From: Rubripirellula sp.
GTDB taxonomy: Bacteria; Planctomycetota; Planctomycetia; Pirellulales; Pirellulaceae
Reading direction: 5' to 3'
Length of the DNA: 45,461 nt
Assembly: GCA_028823035.1 (NCBI GenBank)
Contig: JAPKCI010000024.1
Span: 1-45,461 of the forward strand
The notes under the pieces are model-generated. The model was not told where the DNA came from, made no database searches, and saw only the letters and a program-made list of their open reading frames with translations. Below are positions 32,512 through 40,644 of the stretch, one piece after another. Each line of letters opens with the position of its first letter. Position 1 is the stretch's first letter. Made by a program: the position numbers and the translations under genes.

Positions 32512-34599
32512 ATGAGTCTGGATAAACTGAGAAACATCGGGATTAGCGCACACATCGATTCAGGGAAAACCACCTTGAGCGAGCGTGTCCTTTACTACAC
32601 CGGACGGATTCACAAGATCGAAGAGGTTCGGGGTGACGGTGACGGAGCCACCATGGATCACATGGATCTCGAGCGAGAGCGTGGGATCACGATCACAAGT
32701 GCCGCGACGAGCGTCGTTTACAAGGGGCATCCGATCAATCTGATCGATACACCCGGCCACGTCGACTTTACGGTTGAAGTTGAACGCAGCTTGCGGGTGC
32801 TCGATGGTGCCGTCCTCGTGTTATGCAGTGTCGGTGGTGTGCAGAGTCAGTCGATTACGGTTGACCGTCAGATGAAACGCTATCAGGTGCCACGCCTGGC
32901 CTTCATTAACAAAATGGACCGTACCGGTGCTAATCCCCACCGTGTCGTCGAGCAGTTGCGTGAAAAACTGGGTGCGGATGCCTTCCTGATGCAAATCCAA
33001 ATTGGTGCCGAGGAAAATTTCCTGGGTGTTGTTGATCTGATCGAGATGGTCGGTATAACGCACGCCGGTGATGAGGGTGAAGAGGTCGTTGTTGGTCCGA
33101 TCCCAGAGGATCTTCTGGAAGAGGCCGCGGAGAAACGGGGCAAAATGCTCGAATCTCTTTCGATGTACAGCGACGAGATGATGGAATTGTTACTCAGCGA
33201 AGAGGAAATTCCAAAGGAACTGATCTACAAGGTCACGCGTGCTGCCGTTCTGGGTGGTGCCACTCCCGTTTACATGGGAACAGCCTTCAAGAACAAGGGT
33301 GTGCAGCCCATGCTCGACGCGGTCATTGGATTCCTGCCAAGCCCGCTTGATCGTGACATCAGCGGTCGCGACCCCAAAAATGAAGACGAAAGAATTGAGC
33401 TGATCCCCGATCCCGATGCCGATTTCGTTGGGATGGCGTTCAAAATCGTTGACGATCCATTTGGTCAATTGACCTTCATGCGGATCTATCAGGGCACGAT
33501 CGAAAAAGGTGGTACCTACGTCAACCAGCGCACCAGCCGTAAGGAACGCTTTAGCCGCATCGTTCGCATGCACAGCGATAAGCGTGAAGAGGTCGATTCG
33601 GCATCAGCTGGCGATATCATCGCCGTCATGGGGATCGATTCGGCCAGCGGTGATACTTATGGCATCGAACGCGACGCTTGTACTCTTGAGTCGATGTTCA
33701 TACCCGATCCGGTCATCAAGATTGCTGTGTCTCCTAAAGTCCGCGGTGACGGAGACAAAATGGGCAAAGCCCTGCAGCGGTTCCGCAAAGAGGATCCGAC
33801 CTTCCGCGTCTTAACTGACGAAGAGACCAACGAGATTCTGATCAGCGGTATGGGTGAGTTGCACCTCGAGGTCTACATCGAGCGGATTCGCCGCGAGTAC
33901 GGTGTGGAAATCGAAGTGGGAGCTCCGAAGGTCAGCTACCGTGAGAGTCCGACCAAAGAGGTCAGCTTCGACTACAAGCACAAGAAGCAGTCGGGTGGTT
34001 CAGGTCAGTTTGCTCATATCAAAGGCAAACTCTCACCCATCGAGTCAGACAGCGAGGACAGCTTCGAATTCGAAGAACACGTTGTGGGTGGACGGATTCC
34101 AAAGCAATACATCCCGGCCATCGAGAAGGGATTCAGGGACAGCCTTGGAAAAGGACCTATCGCTGAGTACCCCGTGGTGGGAACCCGGATCGATCTGGAT
34201 GACGGAAGTTTCCACGAGGTTGACTCATCGGAAAAGGCTTTCTACACCGCCGCCCAAGGTTGCTTTCGAGAGTACTTCAAGAAAGCGGGGCCGAAACTGC
34301 TCGAGCCAATCATGAACATCGAAATCGAAGTCCCGGAAGATTTCCAGGGTCCGGTCGTGGGTGACGTCATCCGGCGTCGTGGCATCATGACTAGCAATGA
34401 CATTGTTGAGCGGGTCAGCGTGATCAAGGCAGAAGTTCCGCTCGCGGAAACGTTCGGCTACGCGACCGACTTACGAAGTTTGACGCAAGGCCAAGGGACG
34501 TTCACGATGGAATTGGCTACCTATCGTCAGGTGCCATCGCATATCCAGGAAGATATCATCGAAGACAAGAAAAAGCAGCAACTGGTCGGATCTAAATGA
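32512..34599 (+). CDS. fusA: Elongation factor G, spd/mitochondrial-like type
   Basis: A 695-aa translational GTPase catalysing ribosomal translocation. The G domain has G1 AHIDSGKTT at 13-21, G2 RGIT, G3 DTPGH and G4 NKMD. Domains II-V follow, with ISGMGELHLEVYIERIRREYG in domain III, KKQSGGSGQFAHIKG at the start of domain IV, and the C-terminal LRSLTQGQGTFTMEL of domain V. Ser replaces the usual Ala in the G1 loop. The context ERVLYYTGRIHKIEEVRG, together with LRVLDGAVLVLCSVGGVQSQ and KNKGVQPMLDAV, is close to mitochondrial EF-G1 and to the spdEFG1 group known from spirochaetes, planctomycetes and deltaproteobacteria. It is not next to rpsL, rpsG or tuf as in many bacteria, but stands alone with its own terminator. 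Confidence 0.95.
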   Translation: MSLDKLRNIGISAHIDSGKTTLSERVLYYTGRIHKIEEVRGDGDGATMDHMDLERERGITITSAATSVVYKGHPINLIDTPGHVDFTVEVERSLRVLDGAVLVLCSVGGVQSQSITVDRQMKRYQVPRLAFINKMDRTGANPHRVVEQLREKLGADAFLMQIQIGAEENFLGVVDLIEMVGITHAGDEGEEVVVGPIPEDLLEEAAEKRGKMLESLSMYSDEMMELLLSEEEIPKELIYKVTRAAVLGGATPVYMGTAFKNKGVQPMLDAVIGFLPSPLDRDISGRDPKNEDERIELIPDPDADFVGMAFKIVDDPFGQLTFMRIYQGTIEKGGTYVNQRTSRKERFSRIVRMHSDKREEVDSASAGDIIAVMGIDSASGDTYGIERDACTLESMFIPDPVIKIAVSPKVRGDGDKMGKALQRFRKEDPTFRVLTDEETNEILISGMGELHLEVYIERIRREYGVEIEVGAPKVSYRESPTKEVSFDYKHKKQSGGSGQFAHIKGKLSPIESDSEDSFEFEEHVVGGRIPKQYIPAIEKGFRDSLGKGPIAEYPVVGTRIDLDDGSFHEVDSSEKAFYTAAQGCFREYFKKAGPKLLEPIMNIEIEVPEDFQGPVVGDVIRRRGIMTSNDIVERVSVIKAEVPLAETFGYATDLRSLTQGQGTFTMELATYRQVPSHIQEDIIEDKKKQQLVGSK

Positions 34600-34621
34600 T
34601 CCGGTAACGCATAGCCTTATG

Positions 34622-34663
34622 AACGGACAACGGCGACGTGAAAACACGTCGCCGTTGTTCGTT
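34622..34663 (+). terminator. Strong terminator-like hairpin after fusA
   Basis: A 19-bp stem (34622-34640 with 34645-34663, a single G-T wobble) closed by an AAAA loop, starting 22 bp after the fusA stop. Only a short T-rich stretch (TTCGTTT) follows, so it may act as a weakly U-dependent terminator or as a 3' stability element. Confidence 0.8.
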
Positions 34664-34861
34664 TGATGGAATGTGCAACGGGCTTCAGGCCGCGTCCGAT
34701 CGAACCAGCCATCACCATCTGCGGGCATCACTCGGATTTTTTTGTGTTGTGGACTTCATTCGATTGCTGTCCTGATAAGAATCCACCAGAATGCAGCGGC
34801 ACACAGATCAGGTGCCTGCCGCTCTACCCTGCCCCTCCTCAATTTTGAAAAATGGATTCCC

Positions 34862-36259
34862 ATGTTGCGTGCTTCACTGAGCCTGTGGTTGCTGCTTGCT
34901 TGTATTTCATGGGAAAGGTCGTTTGCCAATGATCGGACTAATTTTGTGATCTTCGTGGCTGACGACATGGCGTGGGACGACTGCGGAGCTTATGGGAATT
35001 CGGCAATTCGCACCCCCAATATCGATCGACTTGCGGCGGAGGGAATGCGGTTTGATCGTGCCTATCTGACTTGTTCCTCCTGCAGTCCAAGTCGGTGTTC
35101 GATGCTGACCGGTCGGTATCCCCATTCAACGGGAGCGGGTGAGTTACACCTGCCGTTGCCGGGCGAGCAAACAATGTTTACCAAGCCGCTGCAGGAGGCG
35201 GGTTACTGGACCGCTGCGGTCGGAAAATGGCATCTTGGCGATGCGGTCTCAGAGCAGATCGACTATCGCAAGTCTTCCAGTCCTCGGGCAATGGGTACTG
35301 CTTGGGTGCAGGCACTCAGGGACCGGCCTGCGGACAAACCGTTCTTTCTTTGGGCAGCTCATAGTGACCCGCATCGCGGATATCAGCCGGGAGCGGTTGA
35401 TCCACCACACGAACCCGCCCAAGTGATCGTTCCTCCATTCTTTCCGGACGCATCACGAGTGCGAGAAGACCTTGCGTTGTACTATGACGAAGTCAGTCGC
35501 TTTGACGAACATATTGGTATGGTGCTCAGCGAGTTGCAGCGACTCGGCTTGGCTGACAACACGTTTGTGCTTGTGATCAGCGATAATGGACGTCCATTTC
35601 CGCATTGCAAGACCCGTGTTCACGTGCCGGGGGTTCGCACGCCGTTCATTGTTCGTTGGCCCACGAAGGTCGTGGCGGGCCAAGTTGCGGGCAATGTGGT
35701 CAGTACCGTCGACATCGCACCCACCATCCTGGAACTCGCTGGACTTGAGCCACTGACCAGTTTTCAGGGCAGGAGTTTTGTTGGCATGCTTTCCGATCCC
35801 TCGGTGCAAACCCGGCAATATGCATTTGCTGAACACAACTGGCACGATTACCGGGCGTTTGAGCGGGCCGTTCACAGTCGTGATTTCTGCTACGTGCGCA
35901 ATTGGCTACCAGAGACGCCGGGGACACCGCCAGCCGATGCCGTCAACAGCCCCACTTACAAGGTCATGATCGAGATGCAGGCGGCAGGGACTTTGAAAGC
36001 AGCCCACGAGGGATGTTTCGACACACCGCGGGCGAGTGAATTTCTGTATGACGTCGCGTCAGACCCCCATTGCCTGATGAATCTGGCTGGCCTTCCTGAG
36101 TACGCAGATCGACTGCAGATACTGAGAGTCCAGTTGAAACAGTGGCAGGATCGAACTGGCGATCGCTTTCCGGGTGAGGATGGTTTGACGCCTGATGGAT
36201 TTGACCGAAGCACGGGCAGGCGGCTGATCAACGCAAAGCATCCAAGTTTTCTCAAATAG
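34862..36259 (+). CDS. Secreted sulfatase, heparan N-sulfatase-like
   Basis: A 465-aa type I sulfatase that hydrolyses sulfate esters or sulfamates, probably on algal or other sulfated glycans. It has a signal peptide (1 to about 22, ending SFA). The metal-binding ADD lies at 33-35, the formylglycine motif CSPSR at 74-78 (Cys74) is followed by MLTGRYPHSTGA, then KWHLGD, a DPHRGY segment and the metal-site SDNGRPFP with Lys-Thr-Arg near 240. The SDNGxPFP context resembles N-sulfoglucosamine sulfohydrolase (SGSH). The frame is open upstream to 34673, but the ATG at 34862 begins the signal peptide. No formylglycine-generating enzyme gene is nearby; it would have to be supplied from elsewhere. 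Sulfatase richness is typical of planctomycetes. Confidence 0.92.
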   Translation: MLRASLSLWLLLACISWERSFANDRTNFVIFVADDMAWDDCGAYGNSAIRTPNIDRLAAEGMRFDRAYLTCSSCSPSRCSMLTGRYPHSTGAGELHLPLPGEQTMFTKPLQEAGYWTAAVGKWHLGDAVSEQIDYRKSSSPRAMGTAWVQALRDRPADKPFFLWAAHSDPHRGYQPGAVDPPHEPAQVIVPPFFPDASRVREDLALYYDEVSRFDEHIGMVLSELQRLGLADNTFVLVISDNGRPFPHCKTRVHVPGVRTPFIVRWPTKVVAGQVAGNVVSTVDIAPTILELAGLEPLTSFQGRSFVGMLSDPSVQTRQYAFAEHNWHDYRAFERAVHSRDFCYVRNWLPETPGTPPADAVNSPTYKVMIEMQAAGTLKAAHEGCFDTPRASEFLYDVASDPHCLMNLAGLPEYADRLQILRVQLKQWQDRTGDRFPGEDGLTPDGFDRSTGRRLINAKHPSFLK

Positions 36260-36300
36260 CGGAGACGCCTTGCCATCTCTGCTGTTCGTACTCGGGTGGT

Positions 36301-36660
36301 TCAGGAATCAAAAATCGATTTCATCTGGTTGCTGAACTGGCCGTTGGACATGATGGTTTTAATTCCTGCTTCCTCGGCCTCCCGAAGTTTATCCACCTGC
36401 ACGTGGGGGCCGTAAGCGATCAGCTTGGCGTTGGGGCAGTGTTCTCGGCAAATCCCGACGATGTCCTTGGTGAGTCCGCTGCGTGTGGAGAGATCCAGAA
36501 TGACATAGGTGATGCTGTCTGTATCTTCGCTGGGCATTTTGCCACCCATGCGAAACGTCAGCCCGGCTCGCTCAGCCGTTGCTTTGACTCGTGAGCAAAA
36601 AAGCAAATCACCCGACAGCATCATCACGCTGCCGGGCGGATTCTCAGCAGTTGGGTTCAT
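36301..36660 (-). CDS. Small receiver-like domain protein, unknown function
   Basis: A 119-aa single-domain protein with the alternating strand and helix pattern of a response-regulator receiver: MMLSGDLLFCSRVKATAERAG (beta1/alpha1), YVILDLS with a candidate Asp near residue 55 (beta3), KLIAYGPHV (beta4) and IKTIMSNGQF (beta5). The acidic pair normally found after beta1 and the Lys after beta5 are not evident, so it may be a pseudo-receiver. It overlaps the upstream epimerase gene by the ATGA tetranucleotide, so translation is coupled. The function is unknown. Confidence 0.65.
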   Translation of the reverse strand: MNPTAENPPGSVMMLSGDLLFCSRVKATAERAGLTFRMGGKMPSEDTDSITYVILDLSTRSGLTKDIVGICREHCPNAKLIAYGPHVQVDKLREAEEAGIKTIMSNGQFSNQMKSIFDS

Positions 36661-37505
36661 GACGTTCTTTTTTCAATTTCACTTTTCATGAAGTTCAGGC
36701 CTTCTGTTGCAAGCGTGATTTCATCCTTGTACATCCGCCTCCAAATTTTAGTGGCGGCGGCAATCTCGGGAAGGGCTAATCCAAAGGCTTCGATTACCAG
36801 CCAGCCATTGTAGCCGCTGTCAACGATGGCATCAAAATTCTCATCCCAATGTACAGCACCCTCACCTGGGGTGCTGCGGTCATTCTCGCTAATGTGAATG
36901 TGGAACAGTTTGTCGCCACCTGCTTTGACGGCCTTGGTAACCGACTTTTCTTCGATGTTGGAATGGAACGTGTCGTACATCATCCCACAGGCTGGATGGT
37001 CGACCTCTCGCACGAAGCGGGCGGAATCACCGTGAGTGTTGAGCAAGTAGCACTCAAAGCGATTCAACGCCTCAACGCCAAGTTTGACACCGACTTGCCC
37101 TGCGTACTCGGCAACCTGTCGCATGCTGTCAACGCCCCATTTCCACTCGTCCTCGCTAGGACCGGCACCGCTGAACAGTCCCAACGCAGAATGGTACGGT
37201 CCGACCAGCGTTTCCACGCCGGCCGCAGCACAACAATCGAGGGTTTGCTTCGTCAAAGCGACACCCTTCGCGCGGACATCGGCATCAGGCGAAATTGGGT
37301 TGTCTTCTTCACCCCGGATGGTAACGGCAGTTCGAGCCAGACCAATGGAATCAAGGCTTTCGCCGAGTGATTTGTAGTCGAGGTCCAGATTGAATATCGG
37401 TAATTCGACCCCGTCGTAGCCGGCGTTCTTGAGTTGCTCACAGATAGGCAACATCTCGCTGGTGACTTCGCCGGACCAAAGCAGCAGGTTCATTCCGTAT
37501 TTCAT
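36657..37505 (-). CDS. Sugar epimerase, D-tagatose/D-psicose 3-epimerase-like TIM barrel
   Basis: A 282-aa xylose isomerase-like TIM barrel of the AP-endonuclease 2 superfamily. Candidate metal ligands are Glu145 (GVEALNRFE), Asp178 (MMYDTFHSN), His204 (HIHISEN) and Glu239 (VIEAFG). Their spacing (33, 26, 35) equals that of the known D-tagatose 3-epimerase ligands Glu152, Asp185, His211 and Glu246. It should interconvert ketohexoses at C3 or act on a related sugar, in the cytoplasm; no signal peptide is seen. It lies 17 bp downstream of the AcpH-like gene and overlaps the receiver-like gene, forming a three-gene unit. The exact substrate cannot be told. Confidence 0.88.
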   Translation of the reverse strand: MKYGMNLLLWSGEVTSEMLPICEQLKNAGYDGVELPIFNLDLDYKSLGESLDSIGLARTAVTIRGEEDNPISPDADVRAKGVALTKQTLDCCAAAGVETLVGPYHSALGLFSGAGPSEDEWKWGVDSMRQVAEYAGQVGVKLGVEALNRFECYLLNTHGDSARFVREVDHPACGMMYDTFHSNIEEKSVTKAVKAGGDKLFHIHISENDRSTPGEGAVHWDENFDAIVDSGYNGWLVIEAFGLALPEIAAATKIWRRMYKDEITLATEGLNFMKSEIEKRTS

Positions 37506-37522
37506 TGCAAACAGAATCTCTA

Positions 37523-38206
37523 TTAGGTGACAGGGATGAGGGGGAAGTGATTGACGTCACCGGGCGGCGTCAGCAACCGGCGACGTCGTGATTCTACCAA
37601 GTCTTGGGCCTGAGGTAGCCACGTGCCGACCTCATCAGGCAGCAGAGGAAGTCCTACCCGTTTCATGACCTGATTGAGTCGCATTAGCAGCTTTTCGTGA
37701 TCCAGATAATCGTAAAGAAACTCGATCTCTGCAAAACGGTCAATCACGGCGACCAGCTTTGTGGTCGGTTTGCCCGTGATCACGTTGACACAGCGTTGGA
37801 TCGTGGCCGGGGGTGCTTGCCGAATGGCCGTATAGTAATGTTCTGCCGTGCTGCGGTCGTCACGAATCCACATGCCATCGAGCAGCATTTCAATCAGAAT
37901 GTGACCGACAAAAGTGGGGCGGAACCCGGCGTCACCGGGTAGCAAGTGGCGAAGTTGCATTGCCAGTTCCATATTGGTTTCGACAAATGCTTGCGTGCCA
38001 TGAAACCAGCGATCATCCGCGATGTGCTTGACGATGCCTTTCGCGACCAGGCTCAGTTCGGTGTCCTTGCTAAGGACATGTTGCTCGGCCAGTTTCCCTC
38101 TCGCCCTGATCTTGCGATCCACCATCGTCAACCAATCGGGTATGCCTGTTGATACCGCTAATAAAGGATTGTCGAGGTACGGGATCGCGTGCGAAAGAAA
38201 ATTCAT
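37523..38206 (-). CDS. AcpH-like (acyl carrier protein phosphodiesterase-like) protein
   Basis: A 227-aa soluble alpha-helical protein. The opening MNFLSHAIPYLDNPLL and the DDRWFHGTQAFVETN and GHILIEMLLDGMW segments resemble the AcpH/YajB family, which starts MNFLAH and has metal-binding Asp/His helices of HD-like fold. The match is partial and AcpH activity (removal of 4'-phosphopantetheine from ACP) is only a suggestion. It is the first gene of the three-gene minus-strand unit with the epimerase and the receiver-like protein. Confidence 0.6.
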   Translation of the reverse strand: MNFLSHAIPYLDNPLLAVSTGIPDWLTMVDRKIRARGKLAEQHVLSKDTELSLVAKGIVKHIADDRWFHGTQAFVETNMELAMQLRHLLPGDAGFRPTFVGHILIEMLLDGMWIRDDRSTAEHYYTAIRQAPPATIQRCVNVITGKPTTKLVAVIDRFAEIEFLYDYLDHEKLLMRLNQVMKRVGLPLLPDEVGTWLPQAQDLVESRRRRLLTPPGDVNHFPLIPVT

Positions 38207-38582
38207 CCGGTCAGCCTATCGCCGCCGCTACCCAGCGACTAGCAGTGAGCCTTTGTTCCTGTGAGACCAAGTGCCCTGTGAGCAACGTGTCCGGTCGGCT
38301 GCGGACTCTCCCGCGGGGCTGCAGTCGAGACGATTTGAGGTCGCTGCGGAATCAAAGGTTGCTTCGAGTAAAGATCTCAGCTTGATCCTTGGCAATGCTT
38401 CCCCGAATTTGCTGCGACGTTTCGGACAATCTATGCCGTTTATTCTGCCCGAACAGCATGCGATCGGGCTACTCTCAAGCATCGTTTGCAGACGCAGAGG
38501 AGGCATTCGACTACACTGACGCCATCTTTTATGAACAGGACATTCTTCATTCGATTCGTTCCCCAGCGGTCCAAACTCTCAG
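38207..38582. other. Intergenic region without recognised gene
   Basis: A gap of 376 bp between divergent genes. The open frames in it continue out of frame into the zinc-ribbon gene and look like shadows. No tRNA or known RNA is seen. It should contain the promoters of both neighbours. Confidence 0.45.
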
Positions 38583-39362
38583 ATGCCAATCCAAATCAAG
38601 TGCAAGTGTGGCAAGACGCTCGGTATCCCTGAAGGGATGGCGGGCAAGGCGGTCAAATGCCCGGGGTGTAAACAAGCCTTGCGAGTTCCCGGCGGAGCAG
38701 CATCGGGCAAGTCGCCTGCGGCACCCGCGCGTCCTGCGCCGCCCGCCGCGAATGATTTCATGCAGGATCTGTTTGATGAGGAAGGCTTCAATACAGCCGT
38801 TGAGGCGGTCTGTCCATCATGCCGTGCGGAGATACCGGGCAATGCTGTGCTGTGTACCAAGTGTGGCTACCACAAGGAGTCAGGGACAACCCTCGACGCT
38901 CACAAGACAGCAGGTGTTGACATCGACCATGGAACATTGGCGCTTGATAAAGCTGCGGTCGACATGGCTTCGGCGGTCGAGCTTCAGAAGAGGATGTTAC
39001 GTGGCGGCGGCATGCCTTGGTGGGGACTGGCCTTAACCCTGTTCATGCTTGGTAGTGGATTGTTGATCGCTGTGCTGGCCGTCAACGCCGAACGACGTGT
39101 GGATGAAACCATCACGTTCGATCCGATGCAAACGTTCTTGACGCTATCGGGAGCAGCCTTCCTTGCGGTTGCCAACGGTGCTCTTTTGATGATTTTCGTG
39201 CACGCCTTCAAACAGTCGCTCCAGCAAGGTTTTTTGTGCTTTCTGACTCCCTACGTCTTCTATCACGTCTGGACCAACTGGAGTGAGACGTGGCGTTACT
39301 TCATTACCCTGTTGATTGCGGCCAGCATTGGCAGCGGTTTGTTGATTGCCGCGGTGTCGTAA
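38583..39362 (+). CDS. Zinc-ribbon membrane protein, function unknown
   Basis: A 259-aa protein. The N terminus has a treble-clef-like Cys4 site (Cys7, Cys9, Cys26, Cys29; IKCKCGKTLGIPE, then AVKCPGCKQALRVP) of the MJ0042/zinc-finger type common in planctomycetes. An Ala/Pro linker follows, then a second Cys4 ribbon (Cys77, Cys80, Cys91, Cys94). Residues ~140-259 contain four hydrophobic membrane segments (WWGLALTLFMLGSGLLIAVL, LTLSGAAFLAVANGALLMIFV, FLCFLTPYVFYHVW, YFITLLIAASIGSGLLIAAV). It is probably an inner-membrane protein with cytoplasmic zinc ribbons; its function is unknown. It is a single gene. Confidence 0.75.
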   Translation: MPIQIKCKCGKTLGIPEGMAGKAVKCPGCKQALRVPGGAASGKSPAAPARPAPPAANDFMQDLFDEEGFNTAVEAVCPSCRAEIPGNAVLCTKCGYHKESGTTLDAHKTAGVDIDHGTLALDKAAVDMASAVELQKRMLRGGGMPWWGLALTLFMLGSGLLIAVLAVNAERRVDETITFDPMQTFLTLSGAAFLAVANGALLMIFVHAFKQSLQQGFLCFLTPYVFYHVWTNWSETWRYFITLLIAASIGSGLLIAAVS

Positions 39363-39589
39363 ACTGCACAAAAAAAGACGGTTGTCGCGATTCGTTTCTG
39401 ATCGAAAACAAGCCGATTTTGAAACGCGTGTCTTGCCATGCAGACTCAGCGTTCGTTGAAACGAAGGCAGATTGCAACGGTCAACCGACCGGCTCACCGG
39501 TTCGTGACCAGCGGCGCTGCCAATCGGCACCGCTGAATCTGGAATGCGTCCCATTCAAGTTGGTATTCCAAACTGTCGCCCAGTGAGCG

Positions 39590-40462
39590 TTAGCGTCTCT
39601 GGACAGGCGTTTGACTGCTGACTGGCATCACATCGGATCGTGATGGTTTCTGAATCATGTTGATGTTCAGCGATGGCGTGGTCTGACCGGTAGCGATTTG
39701 TGTGTCTGTTTGCTGATGCGATGGAATGGTAATCGCAGGTGTGCTCGTGTCGAATTTCGTGCCGCGACCATTGTTGCGACGACGGATCGTGGTGGTGGTC
39801 AAACCAGTACTCTGGGTGCCACCCGAATCAGCTGCCTGTACGTATCGACGGTACTGAGGTGACAGGCGGGCGAGTTCATCCGCCTCTGATGCCTTCGGCT
39901 TAATGCCGGGCAACATCATGGTCGCCGGGATGCCCTGGATAGGATTGCCAACTGTCGAATTGAACGAGGTGACCAGTGAGATTCGTTTTTGCTGGCCGCC
40001 GATGGCATCCCATGGAATCCAGATGCTGTACGAAGCGCCGAGATCACTCTGGCTGAAATGTCGAGTGAATTGTTCAGGCGTGAATTCAAACCGCTTGGAA
40101 TTTGCCGGATCTGGAACACCCGAATCATCGAATCCGTGCACAATCAACGTTCCTTCGACAGGAACGGAGCGGGACTTGTCATCGTAGAAAAATACCCTGC
40201 CGCCAAATCCTCGTGTGGGGGTGCGGCCTGTCTGGATGATGGTGTCTGGTGTCCAGGTTACCGCTAATTTGACCGGGTTTGGATACGGCTCCGGCATCTT
40301 GTCTTTCTTGCCCACAAACGGAATGTGGTCAAGAAAGGATGTTCCACTTACCGTCGGTTTTTTCGAGAACAGGTCTTTGTCAGGACCCGTCACGCAACCA
40401 ATCGATCCGCATGCGAGAAAGGAGACAGTGATGATGGTGAAGAAGCGTCGGGTGACTCGCAT
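39590..40462 (-). CDS. Probable lipoprotein, function unknown
   Basis: A 290-aa protein starting MRVTRRFF with a hydrophobic stretch and a lipobox-like SIGC (Cys23), so probably exported and lipid-anchored. The central region (~60-200) is beta-rich (VKLAVTWTPDTIIQ, GRVFFYDDKSRSVPVEGTLIVHGFD), perhaps an Ig-like or C2-like sandwich. The C-terminal ~90 residues are Thr/Gln/Pro/Ser-rich and disordered-looking. The frame is open 25 codons upstream, but the ATG at 40462 gives the signal sequence. It follows the long secretin gene on the same strand (182 bp gap) and could be an accessory lipoprotein of that system, though nothing in the sequence proves it. Confidence 0.68.
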   Translation of the reverse strand: MRVTRRFFTIITVSFLACGSIGCVTGPDKDLFSKKPTVSGTSFLDHIPFVGKKDKMPEPYPNPVKLAVTWTPDTIIQTGRTPTRGFGGRVFFYDDKSRSVPVEGTLIVHGFDDSGVPDPANSKRFEFTPEQFTRHFSQSDLGASYSIWIPWDAIGGQQKRISLVTSFNSTVGNPIQGIPATMMLPGIKPKASEADELARLSPQYRRYVQAADSGGTQSTGLTTTTIRRRNNGRGTKFDTSTPAITIPSHQQTDTQIATGQTTPSLNINMIQKPSRSDVMPVSSQTPVQRR

Positions 40463-40644
40463 GTCATGATCCGTGAAAGCGAGGACTGTTCGGGAAGGTT
40501 TTTCTTGGGTATTGCATGTCGCAATCGTTGCTTTCATGCGTCATCTTTTTTTTAGTCGATCCTTGTACGGGACCACGATCTAAATTTCATGGATCGCGTG
40601 ACATGTTTCTCCATGGTCGAATCGAGGCCACTGGTCGCCATTGG

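Noticed and set aside
36301-38206. Toxin-antitoxin or phage-defence cluster
   Set aside because: The small tightly packed genes suggested one, but the epimerase has a full set of metal ligands and neither neighbour resembles a toxin, antitoxin or known defence protein.
38389-39036. 215-residue open frame upstream of and overlapping the zinc-ribbon gene
   Set aside because: It has no ribosome binding site and no recognisable domain, and it is an out-of-frame reading of the gene at 38583, which has two clear Cys4 sites.
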